DNA of 64,000 nt, from the NCBI RefSeq assembly GCF_003713065.1, contig NZ_CP033433.1, positions 62,001 to 126,000 on the forward strand, given 5' to 3'. This DNA is from Cohnella candidum (GTDB lineage: Bacteria > Bacillota > Bacilli > Paenibacillales > Paenibacillaceae). A program made the position numbers and the translations under genes. Below, one piece after another: positions 8,258 through 17,157 of this stretch. The notes under the pieces are model-generated. The model worked only from the letters and a program-made list of their open reading frames with translations. It had not been told where the DNA came from and did no database searches. Within the stretch, counting starts at the first letter, position 1; each line of letters begins with the position of its first letter.

Positions 8258-8833
8258 ATGGCCAGAATCGGATTGGAACGCCAAAGCGTTCTCGCGGCGG
8301 CGGCCGAAATCGCCGACGCCCAGGGAGTGGAGGCGCTTAGCCTCGCCGTATTGGCGCAGAAGCTGGGCATCCGTTCGCCTTCGCTTTACAACCATGTGAA
8401 CGGGCTGCCGGGGTTGCGGCAGCAATTGGTTTTGTACGGGTTTACGTTACTGAAAGAAGCGTTGCAGCGCGCGGCGATCGGCAAAGCCAAAGACGACGCC
8501 GTGCGAGCGCTCGCCGAAGCCTATCTGGGTTTCGTGCGCAGCCATCCGGGCGTTTACGAAGCGACCTGCCGCTACCCGGACATGACCGATCCGGAGGTGC
8601 AGCGGGCGGCAGGCGAGGTCGTCGAGGTCGTGGTACAGGTGCTGCAAGCGTATGGCCTGAAGGATGACGCGGCGATCCACACCGTGCGCGGATTCCGCAG
8701 CCTCGTGCACGGCTTCGCCTCCATCGAGCAGCAAGGAGGTTTCGGCATCCCCCTTGACCTTAACGTAAGCTTTCGACTGCTTGTGGACACTTTTCTGGCC
8801 GGCATTCATGCGTTGCAGCAAGCGAAAAAATAG
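8258..8833 (+). CDS. TetR/AcrR family transcriptional regulator
   Basis: A 191-residue regulator. The N-terminal helix-turn-helix covers about residues 10-55 with the recognition region LGIRSPSLYNHVNGL. The C-terminal part, with FVRSHPGVYEATCR and VRGFRSLVHGFASIEQQGGF, matches the WHG-type TetR ligand domain. It is the last gene of a four-ORF operon (6839-8833) and follows the MBL gene by 19 bases. The operators over the operon promoter make negative autoregulation likely. The inducer is unknown. Confidence 0.9.
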   Translation: MARIGLERQSVLAAAAEIADAQGVEALSLAVLAQKLGIRSPSLYNHVNGLPGLRQQLVLYGFTLLKEALQRAAIGKAKDDAVRALAEAYLGFVRSHPGVYEATCRYPDMTDPEVQRAAGEVVEVVVQVLQAYGLKDDAAIHTVRGFRSLVHGFASIEQQGGFGIPLDLNVSFRLLVDTFLAGIHALQQAKK

Positions 8834-8836
8834 AGA

Positions 8837-11125
8837 TCAAGCCACAGGCAGCTTGATCTCCACGCGTGTTCCTTCTCCAAGACGGCTGAAGATCGCCATC
8901 GTACCTTTGTGGTTGGCGATGATCCGCTGCGAGACCATCAAACCGAGACCGTTGCCGTCCTGCTTGCTGGTAAAGAAAGGTTCTCCCAGACGAGGCATGT
9001 CCGCGTCAGGGATGCCGCAGCCTTGATCCGCGATGGAGAGGACGACTTTCTTATCCTTGGGTTCATAGGCCAGATCGATCATGACCGTTCCGCCGTCCGG
9101 CATCGATTCGACGGCGTTTTTCAAGAGATTGATGAATACCTGCTTGAGCTGATTCGGCTCGCATTTCAGGTCCGGAACGCCGTCGGAAGATCGGAGATCA
9201 ATCCGGACCTGGCTCATGCCGGCCAAAGGATCCAGCAGCGTGATCATGTCGTTCAGCAGTCCCCGCAGGTCCACGGATTGGAACTGTTTGGCCTGCGGCT
9301 TCGCCAGCACGAGAAATTCGCTGACGATGAAGTTGATGCGGTCCAGCTCGGAGAGCATGACATCCAGATGCGAATCCGTCAGCTTCCCCGTCTGCTGCTG
9401 CAGCTGTACGAAGCCCCGGACCGTCGTCAGCGGATTGCGGATTTCATGCGCGACGCCGGCCGCCAGCTGTCCGATCACGGACAATTTTTCGGACCGGCGG
9501 ATCACTTCCTCCGTATGTTTCCTCGCGGTAATGTTGCGGGCGATTTCCGCAATGCCGACAATTTCCCCGTGCTCGTCGCGGATCGACGAGACCGTGATGC
9601 TCATGTCGATCGGCTCTCCCGTTTTGGTGATGCCCACCGTCTCGTGGTCGGCAACCGATTCACCCCGCATGATGCGCCGGTGAATGTCTTCGTAATCCTT
9701 CACGTATTCCTCCGAGACATGCGACAGCGGCTGACCCAGCAGCTCTTCCTCGCTCCAGCCGAACATTTTCTCGAAAGCCCGGTTGACCCGGGTGACCCGC
9801 CCTTCCAAGTCGGTCACGTGGATGGCGTCGGACGTCTGGCCCACGAAAGACTCGAGGTATTCCTTCGTTCCCCGCAGTTCTTCCGCCGTATCTTTCAGCC
9901 GGTCCGTGTAAACCTGCAGACTGTCCGCCATCATATTTACGCGGGAAGAGAGGAGTCCCAGTTCGTCCCGGCGGCGGATGGGGATTTTAATACCGAAACG
10001 GCCTTGGGCGATTTCGTCGACGTTGCGCAAAATCTGCCGCAAAGGACGGATGATCAGTCCGGCGATCAAGTAGCTCGCCATCCAAGCCGCGCTGATGAGG
10101 CCGAGGGAAATAAGCGCCTGTGTAAGCAGCTGGCGGTTCAGCACGCGCTCGATCGCCCCGTAATCGAATGTGACTCCGATGACGTACGGCGATCCTCGTC
10201 CAAGCGAGATGAAGCTTTTCATGATGTCCTTGCCGTTAATCTCGCCGAAAGTCGAAACGACGTCCCCCGATACGGCGGACGTCCGTACCGCGTCTACGTC
10301 TTGCTCCCCGTCTTGATAGGTGTACTCGCCGAATACGACTTCGCGCACGTCCAGATTTTGGACCAGTTTGCCGTCCTTCTCTTTCAGGATCGGAGGTTTG
10401 CCGAAAAAATCCGAGTCGAATCCCGCGACGCCGAGGATGTTGGGATTGTCCGCAAGGAGGCGGCGGATCAATTGGTTCGTTCCGTTGTCGTTTTCGAACG
10501 CGATCAGCCTTTTGGCGTCGATGTACGGGTTGATCATGTAATCCGTCGTGCCGTCGTAATAATAGCCCCATTTGTCGATCCGGTTGGCGTCGGAGGTGGA
10601 GTACTGGAACGGGCCGGACCAATAATCCTTCAGCTTCTGTCCTTGCTTGACGGTGACGGGCTGACGGGCAAACAACTGCTGGAACGCCGTGTACCAGTAG
10701 TCCCACGTATTGGACTGGAGGTTGATTTCCTTCGGTTCGGAAGAGCGTTTGGCAATGATGTTATCGGAGGTCCGCACCCAGAGCGTGATATGGTCGACGC
10801 CCAGTTTGCGGCTTAACGCGGCCAATTGTTCGTTGGTTACGTTCTCGATATGCGGATCGAGCTCGCTCTTGGCGGCGATGGCCACGTTGCGCAGCGTCTC
10901 GCCGATCATGTCCTCGATGAAATTCCTCGATTTTTCGGTCGCTTCCAGCGTCGTTCCGATCTGCTTCGAGATCGTGACCATCTGCTGTTCGGCGTTGGCT
11001 CTGAGCTCCGATTCGGAAGTGAAATAGTAGATGGATATATTCATCGTGAGGATCACGGTCACGATCAGCGAAATCAGCAGGGCAAGCTTCGCTTTGATGG
11101 ACAAAGGGTTCGGCCTCCACGTCAT
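8837..11125 (-). CDS. Membrane sensor histidine kinase (extracellular sensor, HAMP, PAS, HisKA, HATPase)
   Basis: A 762-residue kinase. TM1 is about residues 15-36, a long extracytoplasmic domain follows to about 340 (likely dCache-type), then TM2, HAMP, PAS (SDAIHVTDLEGRVTRVNRA), HisKA with GVAHEIRNPLTTVRGF, and HATPase_c (NLLKNAVESMPDGG, DQGCGIP, GLGLMVSQRI). The PAS plus KinB/KinE-like core resembles kinases feeding sporulation phosphorelays (inference). ATG 11125 starts the first membrane helix but has no clear ribosome site. A GGAGG lies about 35 bases further upstream without an in-frame start nearby. No response regulator is adjacent, so it is an orphan. Confidence 0.88.
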   Translation of the reverse strand: MTWRPNPLSIKAKLALLISLIVTVILTMNISIYYFTSESELRANAEQQMVTISKQIGTTLEATEKSRNFIEDMIGETLRNVAIAAKSELDPHIENVTNEQLAALSRKLGVDHITLWVRTSDNIIAKRSSEPKEINLQSNTWDYWYTAFQQLFARQPVTVKQGQKLKDYWSGPFQYSTSDANRIDKWGYYYDGTTDYMINPYIDAKRLIAFENDNGTNQLIRRLLADNPNILGVAGFDSDFFGKPPILKEKDGKLVQNLDVREVVFGEYTYQDGEQDVDAVRTSAVSGDVVSTFGEINGKDIMKSFISLGRGSPYVIGVTFDYGAIERVLNRQLLTQALISLGLISAAWMASYLIAGLIIRPLRQILRNVDEIAQGRFGIKIPIRRRDELGLLSSRVNMMADSLQVYTDRLKDTAEELRGTKEYLESFVGQTSDAIHVTDLEGRVTRVNRAFEKMFGWSEEELLGQPLSHVSEEYVKDYEDIHRRIMRGESVADHETVGITKTGEPIDMSITVSSIRDEHGEIVGIAEIARNITARKHTEEVIRRSEKLSVIGQLAAGVAHEIRNPLTTVRGFVQLQQQTGKLTDSHLDVMLSELDRINFIVSEFLVLAKPQAKQFQSVDLRGLLNDMITLLDPLAGMSQVRIDLRSSDGVPDLKCEPNQLKQVFINLLKNAVESMPDGGTVMIDLAYEPKDKKVVLSIADQGCGIPDADMPRLGEPFFTSKQDGNGLGLMVSQRIIANHKGTMAIFSRLGEGTRVEIKLPVA

Positions 11126-11277
11126 AGGTGTGTCATGTATTATTTGACACGGTTCTACAAAATTCCTCCGTAGTCGCACCAAGCATGGGAAAATTCGGCA
11201 TTCCGGACGACGTCGGCCGCCCGGTTCGGTTATAATGCGAAGCAAGATGAACAATTCAACGAAACGAAGGGGTACCC

Positions 11278-11871
11278 ATGATCCTCAATGAGAAAATCAA
11301 AGCCTCCGAGGTTTGGCTCACCGGCATCGACGGCGAAGACCTCGGCATCGTCCCCACGCGGGAGGCGCTGGAGCAAGCCCGCAAGCTGAAAGCCGATCTC
11401 GTCTGCACGTCGCTCATGAGCAGCCCGCCGCCGGCGAAGCTTGTCCCCGCCGGCAAGGCGAAAGAAGAAGAGCAGCAGGCACGCAAGCGCGAGCAGCCTT
11501 CCAAGCTGAAAGAAATCCGCCTGACCCCGCGGATCGAAGACCACGACCTCGAGACCAAAAGACAGCAAGCGGAGCGGATCCTGAAGTCCGGCGATTCCGT
11601 GCTGTTCGTGGTGAAAATCCAAGGCAAAGAAGGACCCCTCGCGAAAGAGGTTCTCCAGTCGCTCCTTTCCGCGCTCTCGCATGCCGGCCGGCCGGCGACG
11701 GGCATCCAGCTCAGCGGCAAGCAGGCCGCGGTGCAATTGAATCGGCGTAATCTCCGCAAGGGTCGAAAATGCAGGAATTTCCGGGATTTTCGGCGAATAA
11801 GTAGATATTCCCGTCCAAGGTGGCGTCGACCATGCCTATCATTCCTATCGAACTCGCCCGCGTCGGCATGA
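11278..11871 (+). pseudogene. Translation initiation factor IF-3-like paralogue, C-terminal frameshift
   Basis: The first ~155 residues are IF-3-like: ILNEKIKASEVWLTGIDGED, IVPTREALEQARK, VCTSLMSSPPPAKL, then KEIRLTPRIEDHDLETK and a C-terminal domain ending GIQLSGKQAAVQLN. From there the frame runs on with about 40 Arg-rich residues and overlaps the next gene. Restoring one C in AATCGGCGTAA at 11741-11750 gives N-P-A-stop, the ending I expect for this paralogue type. The intact product would then be about 157 residues (11278-11750). It is not in the usual infC-rpmI-rplT setting, so it is a second, IF-3-related factor. Either the frame is mutated or a base is missing from the sequence. Confidence 0.8.
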
Positions 11872-12725
11872 AACTTGATAAAGATATCTACTCCGGCACC
11901 GGCATGAAGCTCGCCGTCAGGGGCATGGTATTGACGCAAAACCAGATTCACGTGCTCGTCAAATACAACGTGCGGATTCTGGAAGTGGAAGCCGCGGAAG
12001 TCCCGGCCGAACCCGCCGCTCCGGCTCCGGCGTTCACCGGCAAGCAGAAGGAAACCTTGAACCACGTGCTCAAGGGCATCCCGATGTTCGAAAGCTTCAG
12101 CGAGGAGCAGATGGACTTGCTGATGGCGAACTTCACCATCGTCAAGTACGACGGCCGGCAAGTGCTGTTTCGCGAAGGCGATCCGGGAGATTCCTTCTTC
12201 GTCGTGCTCAAGGGCGCGATCAAAATTTACATCAACCATCCGGAAGGCCAGGAGAAGACGCTGTCCGTGTGCCGTCCCGGCGACAGCTTCGGGGAGCTTT
12301 CCCTGCTGGACGGCAAGCCCCGTTCGGCTTCGGCCCAGACGCTCAAAAAAACCGAGCTGCTGGTCATCTCGCAAGAAAACTTCATGACGCTGCTAGGCAA
12401 CCATTTCGAGATTACCCATACGATCATGCGCGAAATTATCGCTCGGATCCGCGACACCCACCAGCATATCCGGGATCTGACCGTCTTCGACGCGCGAACG
12501 CGCGTGATCACGAGTCTGATCAATATGGCCAACCGCCATGGCAGACGAACTCAAAACGCGATCGAAGTGGAGCTTCCGCTCGATTTGAACGAATTGGCCC
12601 AAATGGTCGGCGTGAAGCTGATCGAGCTGCAATACGTGCTGAACGACCTGGAAGAAAAGGAATTGATCCGGATGAACGCGGGGAACTTCGTGCTGAACTT
12701 GCAGAAGCTCAAAGCGAACCGTTGA
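11832..12725 (+). CDS. Crp/Fnr family regulator with an added N-terminal HD-GYP-associated-like domain
   Basis: A 297-residue regulator. Residues about 75-190 form a cyclic-nucleotide-type sensory barrel (REGDPGDSFFVVLKGAIKI, GDSFGELSLLDGKPRSASA). Residues about 210-290 are a Crp-type winged helix (LDLNELAQMVGVKLIELQY). The first ~55 residues (ELARVGMKLDKDIYSGTGM, then LAVRGMVLTQNQIHVLVKYN) resemble the small domain that precedes HD-GYP or HDOD domains and is not part of ordinary Crp proteins. ATG 11832 is chosen because AAGGTGG lies 8 bases upstream; GTG 11820 is an alternative. No Cys cluster is visible, so it is not Fnr-like in oxygen sensing. Confidence 0.85.
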   Translation: MPIIPIELARVGMKLDKDIYSGTGMKLAVRGMVLTQNQIHVLVKYNVRILEVEAAEVPAEPAAPAPAFTGKQKETLNHVLKGIPMFESFSEEQMDLLMANFTIVKYDGRQVLFREGDPGDSFFVVLKGAIKIYINHPEGQEKTLSVCRPGDSFGELSLLDGKPRSASAQTLKKTELLVISQENFMTLLGNHFEITHTIMREIIARIRDTHQHIRDLTVFDARTRVITSLINMANRHGRRTQNAIEVELPLDLNELAQMVGVKLIELQYVLNDLEEKELIRMNAGNFVLNLQKLKANR

Positions 12726-12740
12726 CTTCCGCAAATGGCG

Positions 12741-12774
12741 CAGGCGCTTGTCCCTTGCTCGGGACAGCGCCTGT
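12741..12774 (+). terminator. Rho-independent terminator
   Basis: CAGGCGCTTGTCCC pairs with GGGACAGCGCCTG (one bulge) across TTGCTC, followed by a broken T tract. It ends the Crp-like gene. Confidence 0.65.
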
Positions 12775-12882
12775 TTGCGTTTCCGACGATAACCGGAGGT
12801 TATGACGATATTCGAAATCGGTATTACGCCGCCGCCTTTCCCGCTTGCTATACTCTCCCTATTCATCGGAGGAGGAATCGGC

Positions 12883-13797
12883 GTGATTATCGCGGGTTAC
12901 GCATTCATTTGTCTCGTATTCGGGACGACTTTCCTGGCCATCAAAATCGGTTTGAATGCGGGCTTGCCCCCGCTGTTCATGGCCGCCGTCCGCTTCGGCC
13001 TGGCGGGATTGCTTCTGCTGCCTTATTTCTCGTACCGTAAAATCCGGTTTCCCAAAACGGCAAGGGAATATGCGGAAATCGCATGGCTAGGCGTGTTGAT
13101 GACGGCCATACCGTTCGCGGCGCTTTTCTGGGCCGAGCAGTATTTGGCTTCCGGCATGGCGTCTCTGCTGGTGGCGACATCCCCGGCATTCATCGGCATT
13201 TTCGGCCGCCTGAAGCGGTCTCAGATCGCCGGCTTGGCCGTGTCGTTCGCTGGCATCGCCTTGGTCGTGTCTCCCGATCTCGCGGACGGCGAGCAGGCGT
13301 GGCGGAACTTTGCCGCGATGGCCGCGATCGTGTTGTCCGAGGGGGCGTTCGCTTACGGGGTCGTCCGGTCGAAAAAGATGCTCGCCGGCGACGTTTCTCC
13401 GCAAATGTTCAACGGGCTCCAAATGCTGTTCGCCAGCGCGCTGTTATTCGCGATCTCGCTCTTCACGGAAGGGATGCCGGCTGCAGGCGCGTTATCCGTC
13501 CCATCGGCGGCAAGCGTCCTGTATTTAAGCGTCGTCGCTTCGATCGCGGCTTCGGGCGTTTATTACTGGCTTGTCAAGATGACGAACCCGATGTTTCCGA
13601 CGACCTGGACGATCGTTTCCCCGGTCGTCGCGACGATCGCGGGTGCCGTGCTTCTAGGCGAAACTTTCACGTGGATCGGAGCGGCGGGCACCGTGCTGAC
13701 GCTAGCCGGCATTTTCCTGGTCAACCGCGATATTCTGGGCATGTTTCTCCGCGAAAAAAACGAGCAGGGAAGCATCGGAGTCGGCTCTTCCGACTAG
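12883..13797 (+). CDS. EamA/DMT family exporter
   Basis: A 304-residue, ten-helix membrane protein built of two EamA repeats (FICLVFGTTFLAIKIGLNAG at the start; VASIAASGVYYWLVKMTNPM and GAVLLGETFTWIG in the second half). It probably exports a small metabolite. GTG 12883 is the preferred start: GGAGGAGG lies 8 bases upstream and the first helix begins right after it. The longer frame from 12802 would add an unlikely leader. Its last 96 bases overlap the 3' end of the convergent LysR gene. Confidence 0.85.
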   Translation: MIIAGYAFICLVFGTTFLAIKIGLNAGLPPLFMAAVRFGLAGLLLLPYFSYRKIRFPKTAREYAEIAWLGVLMTAIPFAALFWAEQYLASGMASLLVATSPAFIGIFGRLKRSQIAGLAVSFAGIALVVSPDLADGEQAWRNFAAMAAIVLSEGAFAYGVVRSKKMLAGDVSPQMFNGLQMLFASALLFAISLFTEGMPAAGALSVPSAASVLYLSVVASIAASGVYYWLVKMTNPMFPTTWTIVSPVVATIAGAVLLGETFTWIGAAGTVLTLAGIFLVNRDILGMFLREKNEQGSIGVGSSD

Positions 13798-14606
13798 ACA
13801 GACGGTCCGGCCGAATCCGGCGTCGCTCAGCTTCACGGCTTTCACCCGCGGGTCGTTCAGTTGCTCGGCCACCATCTCAGGGACGACCGACACGCCGTGT
13901 CCGTTCGCGACGAAAGGCACGATCTGTTCGTTAAAACCGAGCTCCAGGCCGACCTTCGGTTCCAGTCCGTTTCGGATGCAGAAGCGCCGAAGGGAGGTTC
14001 GGATATCGCACGGATCGCGGTGAAGCACCATTCGGTCGTTCATCAGATCGGAGACCGCGATTGATTCGCGTCCCGTATCGGCGTGACCGGCCGGAAGCAG
14101 CGCCCAGTAAGGCTCGATGAACAGCGGCACTGTCCTTAAGGTTTCATCGGGCTCGCCGTCGGGCCAATCTTGGACGATGGCGGCATCCAGGTCCCCCGGA
14201 GCACCTTGTCTGCGAGCTCGCGGGAGGTATCGCCGACGGTGACGGCCGTCTCCCGGCCAAGCGCTTCCTGCAGCGCAGCCGCCAGCTCGGGCAAATAATG
14301 GCTCGCCAAGCTCGGCAAGGCCCCGATCCGCAGCGGTGAACGGCGAAGCAGCCCATCCAACCCTTGCAGCGTTTGTTCGTACAGCCCGACGATCGCTTGC
14401 GCTCGGTCGAACAGGTAGCGGCCGGCTTCCGTCAGCTCGACGCCGGATGTCCTGCGGAGCAGCAGCGTGCAGCCCAAGGCTTTCTCCATGGCCGCGATCT
14501 GCTTGGTCAGCGCCGGCTGCGAGACAAACAGGTTGCGGGCGGCTTTGGTGAGGCTGCCGGTTTCCGCCGTTTCGATGAAAGATTTCATTTGCTGGATCGT
14601 GATCAT
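13702..14606 (-). pseudogene. LysR family regulator interrupted by a single-base frameshift
   Basis: The N-terminal DNA-binding domain is intact from ATG 14606: MITIQQMKSFIETAETGSL, TKAARNLFVSQPALTKQIAA. It continues to DKVLRG. There the frame changes and the effector-binding domain resumes in another frame (GDLDAAIVQDWPDGE through FNEQIVPFVANGHGVSVVPE). The junction is the run of five C at 14193-14197 (G on the coding strand). Six G would give LRGDLDAA without interruption and a normal 301-residue regulator. The C-terminus overlaps the convergent exporter by 96 bases. Its target could be that exporter or the divergent gene at 14647. Homopolymer loss suggests either a sequencing error or a recent mutation. 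Confidence 0.82.
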
Positions 14607-14646
14607 GGATTTGCATGCTCCCTGAAAGTAAGTACATCATTATATC

Positions 14647-15201
14647 ATGATGGAAGAATATGCGAATGAGGAGTTGTACGATTTATCCATGTTCGATCCT
14701 ACGGTATTCGAAAATTTGAAGGTCGCCCTGGAAAACCAACTGTACGATCTCGACAACCTGACGGGCGAAATCCGGGTCGTCGGCCGAACGGACAAGCTGG
14801 ACATGGCCCTCATGTCCCGCGAGTTTTCGTTGCGGTTCGAATTGGCGGAGGAGGGGCAAGCCGCCGCCGAAATCCGGCTTTACGCCTCCCTGAAGGAATT
14901 GGCGTCGGAAATTCTGGAAATCCCGGGCGAAAAACCGGGCTGCGTGCTGAGCTTGATTTTCGAGCTGCCGGTGAGCGACGTTGACGGCCAATGCGCGAAA
15001 GCGGATCTGATCCTCCGAAGCCTGTGGCAGTCCGCGGAGCCGCCGGTGCAGACGCTGCGTTTCGTTTACGGGGAGCCGGACATATTCCTGAACACTGCCG
15101 AGCTTCGGTTCAACCGCAAAATCGACGAGGACCAAATGGAGGACCTTCCGGATCTGATCCGGCATGCGCTTCAATCCTTGCGGGAACTAAATGCGGTTTA
15201 G
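14647..15201 (+). CDS. Conserved-looking hypothetical acidic protein
   Basis: A 184-residue protein I cannot assign. It is acidic and lacks a signal peptide or membrane segment. It reads like an alpha/beta soluble domain: AEIRLYASLKELASEILEIP and VLSLIFELPVSDVDG with regular hydrophobic alternation. It is divergent from the LysR-type gene with a 40-base gap, so the regulator could control it. ATG 14647 lacks a good ribosome site. ATG 14689 (MFDPTVFENL) with GAGGAG 15 bases upstream is another possibility. Confidence 0.6.
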   Translation: MMEEYANEELYDLSMFDPTVFENLKVALENQLYDLDNLTGEIRVVGRTDKLDMALMSREFSLRFELAEEGQAAAEIRLYASLKELASEILEIPGEKPGCVLSLIFELPVSDVDGQCAKADLILRSLWQSAEPPVQTLRFVYGEPDIFLNTAELRFNRKIDEDQMEDLPDLIRHALQSLRELNAV

Positions 15202-15221
15202 GGCTTTCGGTCGAATTCATA

Positions 15222-15251
15222 TTTACAAAGTATCTCCGACCCTATTACTAT
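15222..15251 (+). promoter_or_regulatory. Possible promoter upstream of the riboswitch
   Basis: TTTACA (15222-15227) and TACTAT (15246-15251) are separated by 18 bp. Transcription would begin about 10-15 bases before the aptamer. The match is moderate and rests mainly on position. Confidence 0.45.
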
Positions 15252-15271
15252 AAATTTGACGGAGACGAAAA

Positions 15272-15355
15272 CACGACTGATAAGGGCAAACCTGTCGAAA
15301 GTCAGGGACGCAAAGCCTCGGGTCTAAGGCGAAAGCGATGACGGCCGGGCTGCCA
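15272..15355 (+). ncRNA. c-di-GMP-I (GEMM) riboswitch aptamer
   Basis: The conserved GEMM-I core is present in order: GGGCAAACC (15284-15292), the CGAAAG tetraloop, then GGGACGCAAAGCCTC (15305-15319) and the closing GATGACGGCCGGGCTGCC. These give the two-helix, tetraloop-receptor fold that binds c-di-GMP. It lies in the 5' leader of a chemoreceptor gene, a typical target. Downstream, TTTGCCC (15371-15377) is exactly complementary to GGGCAAA of the aptamer core and could be the switching strand. Whether it acts on transcription or on translation is not clear from the leader. Confidence 0.92.
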
Positions 15356-15470
15356 AAGGGTGTTTTTTGTTTTGCCCGCATGAACGGAAGGGGGAGCGGA
15401 GGCCAACGGAAATGGCCAGGCGCAAGGAACGGAATTGCACGCCAAGACAGCCCGCGGAGGAGCATACACC

Positions 15471-17033
15471 ATGAAAATCAGAATGAAACTCATCCTTACC
15501 ATGACCGTTCTTACCTGCATCATTTTATTTACCGGCCTCTATTCCTATTTCAATAACCTGAGCACCCATCACGCTTATGGAAGCCTGCTCGGCGTACAGG
15601 AACTGCGTTTCCAAGTCAAATCAATCCAGTTCAAACTGACCGGCATCTCCAATGACGAGCGGGGTTATCTGCTGCAGGGAACTCCAAGTTACATAGACGA
15701 AATGAAAAAGAAGAAAGCGGAAGTCCAGGATCTTCTGGCGCAGATCAAAGACGCGCAAGGGATGGACGACCAAACGCTGCAAACGATCTCGAAAATCGAA
15801 GCGAATTACGGCGTATTCTCCGCCGCGGGAGATAAAGTGCTCAAAGCGTATGACGGCGGGAAACGCGACGATGCGGTCAAAATCCATTTCGGAGAGGAGA
15901 GGGACGCCCGCAAGGAGCTGGATCCGATCATCACCGACATGCTGGCGAAGCTGGACGCTCAGACAAAGCAGCACGTCGCCGACCGGACGAAGCGGGACGC
16001 GATTCTCATTTTCTCGATCCTCGCTGTTTCCGTCGCGCTCAGCGTCGGTGCGGGAATCGCCGTTTTCCGTTCGATCACGCGGCCGCTCGGCGTGTTGGAA
16101 AAGCGGATCCGCGAAATCGCTCATGGAGATTTGTCTGGTGACCTGATCGAGGTGAACAACAGGGATGAGATCGGCCTCGTCATCGAATCGGCCAATAAAA
16201 TGGCGATCGATCTACGGGGCGTCATCGGTCAGATCACGGCGTCCGCGCAAAACGTTTCCGCGGCTTCGCTGCAAATTTCCGCCACGACGGAAGAAATCGC
16301 GGGCGGGAGCACGGCGCAGGCGGCAGCTGCCCAGACGATGAACGAATTGTTCCGGGAGCTTTCGTCCGCCGTCCATTCCGTCGCCGAACACGCGGAACAG
16401 GCCGCGGAGCTCTCCGGTCGGACCGTTCAGGTCGCCATAGACGGCGGCAAGCTGTTGAGCGGGTCCATCCAGGAAATGAACGGCGTCAGCGCCCAAATGA
16501 GCAAGCTGCAGCAGGACTCGAACCAAATCGGCGAAATCATCGAGGTGATCGACGATATCGCCGAGCAGACGAATCTGCTGGCGCTGAACGCCGCGATTGA
16601 AGCGGCGCGCGCGGGAGACCAGGGCAAGGGCTTCGCCGTCGTTGCCGACGAAGTGCGCAAGCTCGCGGAACGAAGCGGTGAGGCGACCAAGCAGATCACC
16701 CGCATCATCCGAGGCATCCAGGAAAACACCAGGCAAAGCGTCGCGGCTGTGCAGGAGGGAGTGACCTCTTCCATTCGGACGAGCGAAGCCTTCGACAGGA
16801 TCGTCGCGATGGTCGGCGAGTCCGCGGCCAAGGTGACGGAAATCGCCGCGGCCAGCGAGGAACAGGCGGCGCAGGCATCCGAGGTGCTGCGGTCCGTGGA
16901 TAGCATCGCATCGACGAGCGAAGAATCCGCCGCGGCGGCCGAGGAAACGGCGGCGACGTCCCAATCGCTCGCCCGGCTGGCGGAAACTCTCAACAGCGCC
17001 GTCGCCAACTTCAAGCTCAAGAGAAGCGCGTAA
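15471..17033 (+). CDS. Methyl-accepting chemotaxis protein with CHASE3-like sensor
   Basis: A 520-residue transmembrane chemoreceptor. TM1 is about residues 5-25. The extracellular helical domain to about 180 contains [20 protein letters not shown], the CHASE3-type pattern. TM2 is about 185-205, then HAMP and the cytoplasmic signalling hairpin with the invariant tip [20 protein letters not shown] and [16 protein letters not shown]. It would signal to CheA/CheW and set flagellar bias. ATG 15471 follows GGAGGAG by 8 bases. The leader carries a c-di-GMP-I riboswitch, so synthesis of this receptor is expected to follow the motile/sessile switch. Confidence 0.95.
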   Translation: MKIRMKLILTMTVLTCIILFTGLYSYFNNLSTHHAYGSLLGVQELRFQVKSIQFKLTGISNDERGYLLQGTPSYIDEMKKKKAEVQDLLAQIKDAQGMDDQTLQTISKIEANYGVFSAAGDKVLKAYDGGKRDDAVKIHFGEERDARKELDPIITDMLAKLDAQTKQHVADRTKRDAILIFSILAVSVALSVGAGIAVFRSITRPLGVLEKRIREIAHGDLSGDLIEVNNRDEIGLVIESANKMAIDLRGVIGQITASAQNVSAASLQISATTEEIAGGSTAQAAAAQTMNELFRELSSAVHSVAEHAEQAAELSGRTVQVAIDGGKLLSGSIQEMNGVSAQMSKLQQDSNQIGEIIEVIDDIAEQTNLLALNAAIEAARAGDQGKGFAVVADEVRKLAERSGEATKQITRIIRGIQENTRQSVAAVQEGVTSSIRTSEAFDRIVAMVGESAAKVTEIAAASEEQAAQASEVLRSVDSIASTSEESAAAAEETAATSQSLARLAETLNSAVANFKLKRSA

Positions 17034-17157
17034 GCGCGCGAAAATCCGACTTTGGTCCAGGTCCGCCCTTGGCTTCCGCTGGAAGCGCCGGGAATTTCCG
17101 CGCTCTATACTTGGAGCATGGAAAATGACGGATGAGTGAATCGAAGGAGGAAGCGAA

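Noticed and set aside
8909-10816. A 635-codon open frame antisense to the sensor kinase
   Set aside because: It is a compositional shadow of a clear kinase on the other strand.
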